Assembly (NCBI RefSeq): GCF_000740795.1
Contig: NZ_JGYG01000009.1
Span: forward strand, 62,001 to 126,000
Length of the DNA stretch: 64,000 bases
Source: Haematobacter massiliensis
GTDB lineage: Bacteria; Pseudomonadota; Alphaproteobacteria; Rhodobacterales; Rhodobacteraceae
Direction of reading: 5' to 3'
Under the pieces are notes generated by a model. It worked only from the letters and a program-made list of their open reading frames with translations, did no database searches and was not told the DNA's origin. Positions 16,769 through 25,106 of this stretch are shown piece by piece; positions within the stretch are counted from its first letter, which is position 1; every line of letters starts with the position of its first letter. The translations under genes were made by a program, and so were the position numbers.

Positions 16769-17521
16769 ATGTTCGAGGATCTGAAGGGCAAAACCGCACT
16801 GGTCACAGGTGCGTCGGGCGGGCTTGGCGCACATTTCGCCGAGCTTCTTGCAGGTGCCGGAGCGCATGTCATCGTTGCAGCCCGCCGCGCGGCAGCACTG
16901 GAGGCGCTGTGCGAGCGTATCGCTGCCGCCGGGGGCAAGGCTGAGGCCGTCTCCCTCGATGTCACCGAACCGGAGGCCATAACGGAATGCTTCACCAACC
17001 TCTCCCTCGCACCGCACATCGTCGTCAATAACGCTGGCATCAGCCTGCCCGGCCCTGCGCTGGACATCACCGCAGAGGACTGGGACCGTGTCGTCGACAC
17101 CAATCTGCGTGGCGTGTTTCTCGTGGCGCAGGCCGCGGCGCGGCGGATGCGGCAGGCGAAGCAGGGGGGATCCATCATAAACGTAGCCTCGATTCTGGGT
17201 GTCCGCGTTGCGGGGGCTGTCGCCTCCTATGCCGCATCCAAAGCCGGGGTGGTTCAGCTCTCCTCGGCGCTCGCACTCGAATGGGCGCGTTACGGTATCC
17301 GGGTGAACGCGCTTTGCCCGGGATATTTTGAAACCGAAATGAATCGGGACTTCTTCGCCTCTCCGCCCGGAGAGGCGTTGATCAAGCGGATACCACAGCG
17401 CAGGCTGGGCCGGATGGAGGATCTGGACGGACCGCTGCTGCTGCTGGCCTCGGACGCGGGAGCCTATGTTACGGGTGCCGCCATTCCGGTGGACGGCGGG
17501 CATCTCGTTTCATCGCTGTGA
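16769..17521 (+). CDS. Short-chain dehydrogenase/reductase (SDR)
   Basis: A classical SDR of 250 aa. The nucleotide-binding TGASGGLG motif is at residues 12-19, NNAG at about 89-92, the catalytic Ser in INVASILG (about 139) and YAASK Tyr-Lys (about 152-156), followed by the CPGYFETEM segment and the GAAIPVDGGH C-terminus. These fit an NAD(P)-dependent oxidoreductase of the FabG-like group; the substrate cannot be told. It has an AAGGG site upstream, starts 75 bases after fliP, and converges with neuA, overlapping it by twelve bases. Confidence 0.9.
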   Translation: MFEDLKGKTALVTGASGGLGAHFAELLAGAGAHVIVAARRAAALEALCERIAAAGGKAEAVSLDVTEPEAITECFTNLSLAPHIVVNNAGISLPGPALDITAEDWDRVVDTNLRGVFLVAQAAARRMRQAKQGGSIINVASILGVRVAGAVASYAASKAGVVQLSSALALEWARYGIRVNALCPGYFETEMNRDFFASPPGEALIKRIPQRRLGRMEDLDGPLLLLASDAGAYVTGAAIPVDGGHLVSSL

Positions 17522-18184
17522 GCGGCTGAGCGCAGCCTCAGCACGCTCGAAATCGGCGAGCGTGTCGATATCCATCGACCGCTCCGCCGGCATCGGTACC
17601 ATTCCGATCCGATCCGTCGCCAGACCGCCATTCTCCCGCAACCAGTCGGCGGAAAAGACATAGACGGCCCCATTGGGCCGCCAGACCAGCGGAAGCTGCT
17701 GGCGGTTCATGAAGCAATATTCCGGCCGGGCGACAGGCACGAAGCGATCACCGTCGGCAAGACCGTATTTCAGGATGGTCGAAGGCGCCTCCGTCACCGA
17801 CATGACGAGGTCGAACCCCCCCTGCCTCCAGACGTCCACACCGCGCCTGATGTCCTCCACCTGCCGGAGGGGCGAGGTGGCCTGCAGCAGTACCACAAGC
17901 GCAGAGCCCATATCGCCCAGCGCGTGAAGCAATACCGGATCCATCGGCACACCATCGCCCGCAAGCACTTCGGGCCGGGCGATCACGCGCATCCCGGGCT
18001 GTGGCTGCGCCAGAATCTCCGCAATATCGGTGGAGACGATGACCTCCTCCGCGCCCGCTGCGAGACCCTGATCCACCGCGCGACGGTAGAGCGGCACCCC
18101 CCCGAGCGGCCGGACGTTCTTGCCCGGCAGCCCCTTGGAACCGCCCCGGACGGGCACGATGGCGATAAGCGGCAAATCGGTCAT
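17510..18184 (-). CDS. neuA: Acylneuraminate cytidylyltransferase (NeuA-like)
   Basis: A 224-aa CMP-sugar synthetase of the NeuA/KdsB type. The nucleotide-binding VPVRGGSKGLPGKNVRPLGG motif is at residues 11-30, QATSPLRQ at about 99-106 and the metal-binding RSMDIDTLADF segment near the C-terminus. It would activate a nonulosonic acid (probably Neu5Ac) with CTP to CMP-sugar. It is the last gene of the minus-strand locus, coupled by ATGA overlap with the GT30-like gene before it. NeuB and NeuC in the same locus make sialic acid the likeliest substrate; legionaminic-type sugars are not excluded. Confidence 0.88.
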   Translation of the reverse strand: MTDLPLIAIVPVRGGSKGLPGKNVRPLGGVPLYRRAVDQGLAAGAEEVIVSTDIAEILAQPQPGMRVIARPEVLAGDGVPMDPVLLHALGDMGSALVVLLQATSPLRQVEDIRRGVDVWRQGGFDLVMSVTEAPSTILKYGLADGDRFVPVARPEYCFMNRQQLPLVWRPNGAVYVFSADWLRENGGLATDRIGMVPMPAERSMDIDTLADFERAEAALSRSQR

Positions 18185-19521
18185 GGTGTGGTGTCCAGCA
18201 GAGGTTCGAGGATGGCCATGCTGCGCGCCGTCGCGCCGCTGTGGTCGGCGAAGAAGCTTTCTGTCCGGCCCGATATGGCGGCAAGCGCGGCGGGGTCCAG
18301 CAGCAGATCGCCCATGACCTGTGCCAGATCGGGGATCGTCGGGCAGATGCGCAGCACGCCTGCTGCCTCCGCCTCCCGGCCCGGATATTCGATCGTCCAG
18401 ACATGCGGCCCGACGAGCACCGGCTTGCGCAGGGCGAGCGGTTCGATCACGTTATGCGCCCCCTTCTCCACATAGCCACCGCCCACCACGGCCAGATCGG
18501 AAAGCGCGAGGTAGAAATACATCTCCCCCAGCGAGTCACCGAGCAGGATATCGGCCTCCGCCAATCGCGGATCGGCAAGGGCAAGGTCCGCGTCAAAGGC
18601 ATGCGAGCGGCGCAGGACGCGCTGGCCGGATGCTTCCAGCATATCGCCCACCTGCCCGAACCGCTCCGGCGCGCGAGGGATATGGATGAAAAGCGGCGGG
18701 ACCCGCCCTGCTGCGCGGAACCGCTCCTGCACCAGACGATAGGCGGCGAGATACTGCTCATCCTCCCCCTCCACCACGCTGGCCAGCGCCACGACATGCC
18801 GCCCGCGAAGCACCGCGCCCTCCGGCGTGGCGAGAAGCCGGGCGGCAGCCTCGGTCAGACGCGCGGGAATGGGTTGATCGAAGCGCAGCTCCCCCACGAC
18901 ATGCACGTTGGGCGCACCGAGGGCACGGAACCGCTCTGCCATGATCCGCGACTTGGCCAGAACACCGGCCACGCCGCGAACGGGATGGCCGATCCAGGGC
19001 AGCCAGCGACGGGCGCGCGCGAAGCTCCGCTCCGGTATCTGGCTGTTGGCGAGCCAGAGCGGAACGCCTGCCAGACGGGCCTCATCGATCATCACGGGCC
19101 AGATCTCGATCTCCATCGCGAGACCGAGGCGCGGGCGATAGTTGCCGAAGAAGCGGCGCCATGCGCCCGCAAGCTCCAGCGGCAGATAGCGCACGGCGAC
19201 ATCGCCCGCGGCGATTTCCGGGCCGAAGGCGGCCTCGCTGCCCCGCCGGCCCGCCGGGGTCAGATGGGTGATGAGGACCCTCTCTCCCCGGTCGAGAAAG
19301 GCGCGGATCAGCGGAACCGCGGAGCGGAGTTCGCCGAGCGATACCGCATGGACCCAGACCGTTGCCCCAAACGGCGCGCCCTGACCGAAGCGCTCCTCCA
19401 TATGCTCCAGATAGGCCGGATCCTTGCGCCCCCGCCGCCGGAAGTAGTCCCGCACGAACGGGAGGGCAGGATACCACACCGCCCGGTAGAGGCGGAGGGC
19501 GAGGCGCTGGCGCAGGGTCAT
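18181..19521 (-). CDS. GT30 family Kdo-transferase-like protein, copy A
   Basis: A 446-aa glycosyltransferase of the WaaA/KdtA family (GT30). The N-terminal anchor (about residues 6-25), catalytic-glutamate motif VHAVSLGELRSAVPL (about 57-71), MEIEIWP (canonical METELWP) and the C-terminal sugar-nucleotide motif VEKGAHNVIEPLALRKPVLVGP replace canonical ERGGHNPLEPA. Family members transfer Kdo from CMP-Kdo to lipid A. Its position between neuA and a second GT30 gene raises the possibility that it uses another CMP-ulosonic acid. It overlaps both neighbours by four bases. Confidence 0.85.
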   Translation of the reverse strand: MTLRQRLALRLYRAVWYPALPFVRDYFRRRGRKDPAYLEHMEERFGQGAPFGATVWVHAVSLGELRSAVPLIRAFLDRGERVLITHLTPAGRRGSEAAFGPEIAAGDVAVRYLPLELAGAWRRFFGNYRPRLGLAMEIEIWPVMIDEARLAGVPLWLANSQIPERSFARARRWLPWIGHPVRGVAGVLAKSRIMAERFRALGAPNVHVVGELRFDQPIPARLTEAAARLLATPEGAVLRGRHVVALASVVEGEDEQYLAAYRLVQERFRAAGRVPPLFIHIPRAPERFGQVGDMLEASGQRVLRRSHAFDADLALADPRLAEADILLGDSLGEMYFYLALSDLAVVGGGYVEKGAHNVIEPLALRKPVLVGPHVWTIEYPGREAEAAGVLRICPTIPDLAQVMGDLLLDPAALAAISGRTESFFADHSGATARSMAILEPLLDTTP

Positions 19522-20792
19522 GGCGCCCCCATCATCGCGATGAGTTGCTGGGCTGTCCGGTCAAGCTGCGCCTCTCCCCGTTCCGCCAGTGCAGCGGCGC
19601 GGGGCCGCATCGCAAGCGTCGCGGGATCGGAAAGCGCCGCAGCCATCGCTTCGGCATGAACGGTCAGCCGCGCCGCCCCCGCCCGTTCGAAGGCCTCGTA
19701 GTCCTCCTCAAAGTTCCACACGTTGGGCCCGTGCAGGATCGCGCAGTCCAGCCGCGCCGCCTCATAGGGGTTGTGACCGCCGACCGCCGCGATGGAGCCG
19801 CCAATGAAGGCCGTATCGGCCACCCGATACCACAGGCCAAGCTGACCGATCCGCTGCACCACATAGACCTCCGCCCGGCCGGGCAAGCGGTTGTCCGCGG
19901 GAAGCAGCTCCGCCGGCAGACCGGCTGCCCGGCATGTGGCGATCACCTCCGGCGCCCGCTCCGGGGCGCGGGGCGCGACGACCAGAACCGCGCCGGTGTC
20001 GCGCTGAAGAAGCCTCTGGTGCGCTTCGATCACCGCGCCTTCGTCGCCGGAATGTGTGGAGGCTGCCAGCCAGACGCGCCGACCGGCAAGGTCGTTTTCC
20101 ACCGCATGACGGTTTTCCGGCTGATCCCCGAGCGGTGGCGCCGCCGATTTCAGCGAGCCGGTGACCTGAATGCGCGACGGCTCCCCGCCAAAGGCGGCGA
20201 AATGGCGAGCGCTCTCCTCCTCCTGCGCCCCGATGAAGGCGAAGCGGGTGTAGAGATCAGAGAACAGCGCCCGCGCCCGCGCCTTCTGCCGAAAGGAGGC
20301 CGCGCTCATCTTGCCGTTGACGATGGCCAGCGGAATATCCCGCCGCGCGATCTCCCAGATGAAAGCCGGCCAGACGTCACGCTCCGCCCAGACGGAGAGG
20401 TCGGGCCGCCAGTGATCCAGGAATGCGCGTACGAAAGGCAGAGCGTCGAGAGGCAAATATTGGTGGATCGCCCCAGCGGGCAGGTTTCTTTCGATCGCCT
20501 CCGCCGATGTGCGGGAGGAGGAGGTGAGCAGCACCGTCACATCGGGCCGGAGCGCTCGGACGCGGTTGACCAGCCCCGGCAGCGCCAGAAGCTCCCCGAC
20601 GCCCACGGCGTGCATCCATACGAGCGCGCCCTCCGGGCGGAGCACGTCGGTCTCTCCCAGCTTCTCGCGCCAGCGGGCCGCATCCTCCTTACCACGGGCA
20701 AGGCGCTTCTTCAGATGGCGCCGCGCCAGCGGGGCCACGAGCGCGGAGGCGGCGAGATAGCCCCGCAGGGCAAGGCCGGTGTGATGCGCCAC
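19518..20792 (-). CDS. GT30 family Kdo-transferase-like protein, copy B
   Basis: A second GT30/WaaA-like transferase (424 aa). Visible are MHAVGVGELLALPGL with the catalytic Glu, WAERDVWP in place of METELWP, VTGSLK, AASTHSGDE, and VGGHNPYEAARL, which is close to the canonical GGHNPLEPA. The start is the GTG at 20792, after the neuC stop and a GGGGGAAGGG site; the frame is open further upstream inside neuC. Copies A and B are clearly diverged from each other (different length and motifs), so they are not a recent duplication. One may be the normal Kdo transferase and the other a specialised paralogue. Confidence 0.86.
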   Translation of the reverse strand: MAHHTGLALRGYLAASALVAPLARRHLKKRLARGKEDAARWREKLGETDVLRPEGALVWMHAVGVGELLALPGLVNRVRALRPDVTVLLTSSSRTSAEAIERNLPAGAIHQYLPLDALPFVRAFLDHWRPDLSVWAERDVWPAFIWEIARRDIPLAIVNGKMSAASFRQKARARALFSDLYTRFAFIGAQEEESARHFAAFGGEPSRIQVTGSLKSAAPPLGDQPENRHAVENDLAGRRVWLAASTHSGDEGAVIEAHQRLLQRDTGAVLVVAPRAPERAPEVIATCRAAGLPAELLPADNRLPGRAEVYVVQRIGQLGLWYRVADTAFIGGSIAAVGGHNPYEAARLDCAILHGPNVWNFEEDYEAFERAGAARLTVHAEAMAAALSDPATLAMRPRAAALAERGEAQLDRTAQQLIAMMGAP

Positions 20793-20805
20793 GCCCTTCC
20801 CCCGA

Positions 20806-21924
20806 TCAGCCAAGGTCGCGGAAGGCCTTCTGGAAGCCGCGCGCCCAGAAGCTCTCGTCATTCAGGATGGCCACGAAGCGATCCGCCGCGCGGCCTTCCC
20901 CGAAGGCCGTATCCGGCGGAAACCGGCGCCCCCATTCGGTGGTGAGAAAGCCGAGAATGGCCGCCCGATCCGCAGGCGTATGGACGATGGAGGGCGCTTC
21001 CGACCGGTTGGTCTGCCGCGTGCCGATATCGAGCGACGGAATGCCGAGAAACGGCGCCTCCCGCACGCCCGCCGATGAATTGCCCACCAGACAGGCCGCA
21101 TTCTTCATGAGTTCGGAGAAATAGGCGAAGCGCATGGAGGGGATGCGCCGGAAGCGCTCCGCCGGAAGCCGGTCGATGGCGCGGAAGATATCCTCCGACC
21201 CCGGATCGTTATTGGGCAGGATGACCACGAAATTGCGCTGCGACTCCGCCAATGCTCCGAACAGCGTCTCGGCCTGCAGGCCGATCGTCGCGGCTTCGGA
21301 GGTGACGGGATGGAACACCGCGATCCCGTAATCGGCGAAGTGAATGTCGTATCGCGCCTTCACCTCCGCCAATGTCACGCCGGAGGGCGCGCCGTGCTTG
21401 TCGAGTTCGGGCGAGCCGATGACATAGATCGCCTCCGGCGCCTCCCCCAGCGCCATGACCCGCGCCTTTGCCTGCTCCGAGGAGACGAAATGGCACCAGG
21501 CGAGCTTGGTATTGCAGTGGCGAAAGATCTCGTCGATCGTCCCAGACACCTCTCCGCCTTCGATATGGGCGCAGCGGACGTAATTCGTGGCACAGACCAG
21601 CGCGCAGGCCAGCGCCTCCACCCGGTCACCGTGGACGATGACCAGATCGGGCCGGTGCTCCGCCAGGAAATCGGAAAAGCCGACAACGGTCTTGGCAAGG
21701 ATCATGTCCTGTGGGTCGCTCTCCCGCTGGTTCAGGAACTCGAACACCTCGACACCGGCGAGACGATGCACCTCGATCTTCGTGCGCCCGTAGCGGTCCA
21801 TCATATGCATACCGGTCACGAAGAAGGAGACGCGGAAGCCCGCATCCTGCGCCGCGACGGCGAGGGGTTCGAGCTTGCCGAAATCGGCGCGCGTGCCGGT
21901 GACGAAGAGGAGTGAGCGGGTCAT
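20806..21924 (-). CDS. neuC: UDP-N-acetylglucosamine 2-epimerase, hydrolysing (NeuC-like)
   Basis: A 372-aa protein that would convert UDP-GlcNAc to ManNAc plus UDP, the first step of sialic acid synthesis. It carries the family N-terminus FVTGTRADFGKLEPL (about residues 7-21), VHGDRVEALA (about 92-101), HIEGGEVSGTIDE (about 113-125), and the GNSSAGVREAPFLGIPSLDIGTRQ nucleotide-binding stretch. The ATG at 21924 overlaps the preceding stop as ATGA. A GDP-sugar LegG role cannot be excluded, but no other legionaminate genes are present. Confidence 0.9.
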   Translation of the reverse strand: MTRSLLFVTGTRADFGKLEPLAVAAQDAGFRVSFFVTGMHMMDRYGRTKIEVHRLAGVEVFEFLNQRESDPQDMILAKTVVGFSDFLAEHRPDLVIVHGDRVEALACALVCATNYVRCAHIEGGEVSGTIDEIFRHCNTKLAWCHFVSSEQAKARVMALGEAPEAIYVIGSPELDKHGAPSGVTLAEVKARYDIHFADYGIAVFHPVTSEAATIGLQAETLFGALAESQRNFVVILPNNDPGSEDIFRAIDRLPAERFRRIPSMRFAYFSELMKNAACLVGNSSAGVREAPFLGIPSLDIGTRQTNRSEAPSIVHTPADRAAILGFLTTEWGRRFPPDTAFGEGRAADRFVAILNDESFWARGFQKAFRDLG

Positions 21925-23027
21925 GGTCTGCCCTCTGGCACGGAAGCCCGGATCTCGGCAAGCATGACCGGCAACGGCGGGGCCAGATCCCCCGCCGCGA
22001 CCGCGCGGAGATACTGCCGCCGCATCTCCACCGTCTGCGCCCGGTTGCGTTTCTTCATGAACGACAGCCCGAAAAGCACCGCGGCCCCCCAATGGAACGT
22101 GTCGTGATAGGTGCCGCCCGCAGAAGCGCGCCGGATATGGTCCCGCGCCCTGTCACGAAAGGCATCTCCATCAGGCAGCGCGAGAATCGCATCCCGCTCC
22201 TGCGCGAGCGCATCTTCCGAATAGGCGGCGTAATCGAGCGTCTTTCGGAGCCATCCGTCATCCGCCGTCGCGACATGGTCCAGGAAGGCCTGCCGCGAGG
22301 CAAGCCCGGAGGGGGCAAAGCCGCCTGCGAACATCGCCTGAGAAAAACCCTTCTCGCCCCGCTGGAGCACCTTCCGCTTGGTGGACGACATCAGGTAATC
22401 ACGCCAGTAGTCCCGGAAGGCCGCACTCCGCCGCGCCGCGCGCGAGACGAGGAAGAAGTAGCTTTCGTAATGGGAGCGATGGACGCGATTTCCCTTCAAC
22501 TCATACATCGCGCCCAGAAAGGGGCTGCCGGACGCCTCCATCCGCGCGATCATCGTCTCATCCTCGCGTAGCGGGAACCAGATACTGTCGTTGAGGATGA
22601 GCAGCCATTCCGGGTCCAGCCCCTGTTCTTCCAGCACTCTCAGCCCGTCGCGATAGCCGCCGAAATCATACCCGAAGTTCGGGCGCTCCATGACGAAGGC
22701 CGAACGGGCGAGAACATCCGCCGCATCCGCCTGCAGGGCGGCATTGGAGATCACCAGCGGCACATAGCCCCGTCCGAGCAGGTGATCGAGCATCGCGAGG
22801 GTCGAAGGCGCGATCCCCGCAGGCTGATAGAGCAGCACCAGCGCCACCCGGTCGCCGGCCCTCTGTGCGCCCTCCCGGAGCAGTACCGCCTTCGAGAACC
22901 GCGCGTCATATCGACGGGTCGCTGAGCGATCGGGCAGGACGCTCAACGCATCGGTCACCTGATGACGCAGCCGGTTGATCTCCCGCAGCGCCTTGCCGCG
23001 CCAGCCCAGTCCCGATTTCAAAGCCAT
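21921..23027 (-). CDS. Rhamnan synthesis F (RgpF)-like protein
   Basis: A 368-aa protein resembling the RgpF family, found in rhamnan and other surface-polysaccharide clusters. The hallmark segments are FVMERPNFGYDFGGYRDGL (about 111-129) and LLILNDSIWFPL (about 141-152), both typical. The precise chemistry is unsettled; a glycosyltransferase-like role in polysaccharide assembly is commonly assumed. The start is the ATG at 23027 after GAGGGAA; a TTG four codons upstream is in frame. It heads the tightly coupled run RgpF-like, neuC, GT30-B, GT30-A, neuA, and follows the GT25 gene after a 135-base gap containing two hairpins. Confidence 0.75.
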   Translation of the reverse strand: MALKSGLGWRGKALREINRLRHQVTDALSVLPDRSATRRYDARFSKAVLLREGAQRAGDRVALVLLYQPAGIAPSTLAMLDHLLGRGYVPLVISNAALQADAADVLARSAFVMERPNFGYDFGGYRDGLRVLEEQGLDPEWLLILNDSIWFPLREDETMIARMEASGSPFLGAMYELKGNRVHRSHYESYFFLVSRAARRSAAFRDYWRDYLMSSTKRKVLQRGEKGFSQAMFAGGFAPSGLASRQAFLDHVATADDGWLRKTLDYAAYSEDALAQERDAILALPDGDAFRDRARDHIRRASAGGTYHDTFHWGAAVLFGLSFMKKRNRAQTVEMRRQYLRAVAAGDLAPPLPVMLAEIRASVPEGRP

Positions 23028-23143
23028 GCGTTCCCTCAAACGGACGCGCTCCGGTACATTTATTATCTGGCGTACAATGGGGAGCGCATTGATCCTTTTA
23101 ATTCACACCGCCTGGGATGAACTTCCGTTTCCAGGTGTGGTAT

Positions 23144-23160
23144 GTGTTGCCAAGCAACAC
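23144..23160. repeat. Stem-loop after the GT25 gene
   Basis: GTGTTGC-CAA-GCAACAC, a perfect seven-base stem with three-base loop, lies just after the GT25 stop codon. A second, bulged hairpin (CACACCGCCTGG pairing with CCAGGTGTGG) follows at about 23104-23140. Together they may terminate or attenuate between the neuB-GT25 pair and the downstream five genes. No T-run is seen. Confidence 0.45.
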
Positions 23161-23162
23161 GC

Positions 23163-23942
23163 TTAAAGCTGCCGCCCGCATCGGGGCCACAGATACCCCT
23201 TTTTCAGCAACCACCAGCCGCGACGAAAGTAATTGGCGGCTTTCAGTCGATAATAGGGAAGGCGCTGATACCATTTCAGCCGTGTCACATCCGCGAAACC
23301 GGAGCCGGTGATAAGGCTTTGCCCACCATCGTCCACATGGCTCGGGAAAGGTTCCAGCCCAAACAGCCGATAGTCGTGAACGAAGAAGCGGTTGATCTCA
23401 TGATCCGTGGCCCGCGTGATCGGGATCATTTCCGGGCGAAGGCGCTCGATCACCTCCCGCTTCACCAGATATGCTCCAGTGCCGGTCGCGGGACCGAGAT
23501 AGGCGTTGACGTGATAAGGCCCGATCTTGCCTTGGCAGATAGGCATCTTGGCACGGATCCGGTTGAGCTTCAGGATGTCCCACGCACCGTCATGCGCCAG
23601 CGCCAGATCAACGGCGGAAAGGAAATCGTCGTGGAACACGACGTCATCCTCAAGGATCAGCGCGACCTTCTTGTCCGAGGCGAGAAACTCCCCCCAGACA
23701 CCCAGATGCGAATGATAGCAGCCGATCCCGCCCATCAGAATCCTGCGCCCGAGGTTGCGCTCGAACTGCTCCAGATCGACGGTCTTCAGAAGCTCCTCCG
23801 CCCGCGCCTTGCCATCTACACCGTCGAAAACGGTATAGGGCAGGTCCATCCGGGCAAGCTGCGCCTCCATCTTCCGCCGCCGCTCCACCGCGCGAGGCAG
23901 GTTGATGAGCCAGCAGCCCATATCGGCGCGGGTCAGGCTCAT
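23163..23942 (-). CDS. Glycosyltransferase family 25 (LPS biosynthesis)
   Basis: A 259-aa GT25-family transferase, a group that adds galactose or similar sugars to lipooligosaccharide cores. Recognisable are the N-terminal CWLINLPRAVERRRKMEAQL (about 10-29), GGIGCYHSHLGVW (about 71-83), and the acidic VALILEDDVVF motif (about 92-102) that coordinates metal and donor. It is coupled to neuB by a four-base overlap, so a role in building the acceptor for sialic acid is plausible. Confidence 0.88.
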   Translation of the reverse strand: MSLTRADMGCWLINLPRAVERRRKMEAQLARMDLPYTVFDGVDGKARAEELLKTVDLEQFERNLGRRILMGGIGCYHSHLGVWGEFLASDKKVALILEDDVVFHDDFLSAVDLALAHDGAWDILKLNRIRAKMPICQGKIGPYHVNAYLGPATGTGAYLVKREVIERLRPEMIPITRATDHEINRFFVHDYRLFGLEPFPSHVDDGGQSLITGSGFADVTRLKWYQRLPYYRLKAANYFRRGWWLLKKGYLWPRCGRQL

Positions 23943-24967
23943 GCGAGGTCCGTCCGTTTCAGTTGCGTATTGCGGGTGACAGCGCGGGTCAGCCGCTTGC
24001 CAACCACGCTGTCGAATTCATAGGCCGGAATTTCTCCGGAGCCGGGGCGGCGGGCCCAGATGTCAGCCTCCGCGATGACATGGCCTTCTGGAAGGTCGCG
24101 ATCTGCCACGACGCTGCCACGCGCGAAGGCGTAGACGGATTCCTCCGCCTGCGTACGCTCCTTCGGGTTGTTGGCAGCGATCCAGATTTCGCGGGACCGG
24201 TCGATGAGGAAGCGCAGTTCCGCCGGATCCATGGAGTTGATGATGTCCGGCCCGATGCGATAGCGCGTATCGGTATAGTGCCGCTCCAGGATGCAGGCAC
24301 CGAGGGCGACGGAGGCCAGGGCCATTTCCGGCCCGATGGAATGGTCGGAAAAACCGACCACCGCCTTCGGAAAGGCCGTGCGCAACTCCGTCACGCCCTT
24401 CAGGGACACGATCTCCGCCGGGGAGGGATAGAGGTTTGTGCATTCGAGGAGCGCGTAGTCGATCCCCGCGTCGTCAAGTATCCGCACAGAGGCGCTGACG
24501 GATTGGATCGTCTGCATGCCGGTGGACATGATGACCGGCTTGCCGAAACGGGCGATGTGGCGGATGAGCGGCAGGTTGTCTGCCTCGCCGGAGCCGATCT
24601 TGAAGGCGGGTACGCCGATATCATGCAGGAAATCGGCGGCCGCGCGGGAGAAGGGCGTGGAGAGATAGATCATCCCCAGCCCCTCGGTATAGTCCTTGAG
24701 CGCGATCTCGTCCTCACGGCTCAGGGCATTGCGCTCCATCACCTCCCAGATCGAGACATCGGCATTGGGCGGGAAGATGGACTTAGCCTCCTCCGTCATC
24801 TCGTCTTCGATGATGTGCGTCTGATGCTTGATGCATTCGCAGCCCGAAGCGGCGGCGAGGCGCACCATCTCCCTGGCGACGGCGAGACTGCCGCCGTGGT
24901 TGATCCCGATCTCCGCGATCACCAGCGGCGGTTGGTCGGGTCCGATCTCACGGTGGGCGATTTTCAT
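23939..24967 (-). CDS. neuB: N-acetylneuraminate synthase (NeuB)
   Basis: A 342-aa sialic acid synthase condensing ManNAc and phosphoenolpyruvate to Neu5Ac. IAEIGINHGGS (about 17-27), KHQTHIIEDEM (about 47-57), NADVSIWEVMERNAL, STPFSRAAADFL, KIGSGEADN and GPDIINSMDP closely follow the NeuB pattern of Neisseria and E. coli rather than of SpsE or PseI. The C-terminal SAF (antifreeze-like) domain covers about residues 280-342 (SVVADRDLPEGHVI; WARRPGSGEIPAYE). It is the first gene of the locus and starts 139 bases after pheT ends. Confidence 0.94.
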   Translation of the reverse strand: MKIAHREIGPDQPPLVIAEIGINHGGSLAVAREMVRLAAASGCECIKHQTHIIEDEMTEEAKSIFPPNADVSIWEVMERNALSREDEIALKDYTEGLGMIYLSTPFSRAAADFLHDIGVPAFKIGSGEADNLPLIRHIARFGKPVIMSTGMQTIQSVSASVRILDDAGIDYALLECTNLYPSPAEIVSLKGVTELRTAFPKAVVGFSDHSIGPEMALASVALGACILERHYTDTRYRIGPDIINSMDPAELRFLIDRSREIWIAANNPKERTQAEESVYAFARGSVVADRDLPEGHVIAEADIWARRPGSGEIPAYEFDSVVGKRLTRAVTRNTQLKRTDLA

Positions 24968-25072
24968 TGCATCATCCGGGCTTGTTGCACGGGTCAGATG
25001 TGCGTCATCCCACGCCGGTCTTCAAGGCTGCGCGGCATCCCGGCCCGTCTTGTGGGCCGGAATGCCGCCGTG

Positions 25073-25099
25073 TCCCGCCCCTTCCGCATGGCGAGGGGC
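25073..25099 (-). terminator. Possible terminator hairpin after pheT
   Basis: An eight-base stem CCGCCCCT / AGGGGCGG with an 11-base loop follows the pheT stop by about eight bases on the minus strand. There is no T-run, so termination may depend on Rho or be weak. Confidence 0.4.
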
Positions 25100-25106
25100 G
25101 GCAGTT

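Noticed and set aside
15944-17503. 519-codon frame antisense to fliP and the SDR gene
   Set aside because: Spans two well-supported genes on the other strand; composition rich in Arg/His/Gln typical of antisense shadows.
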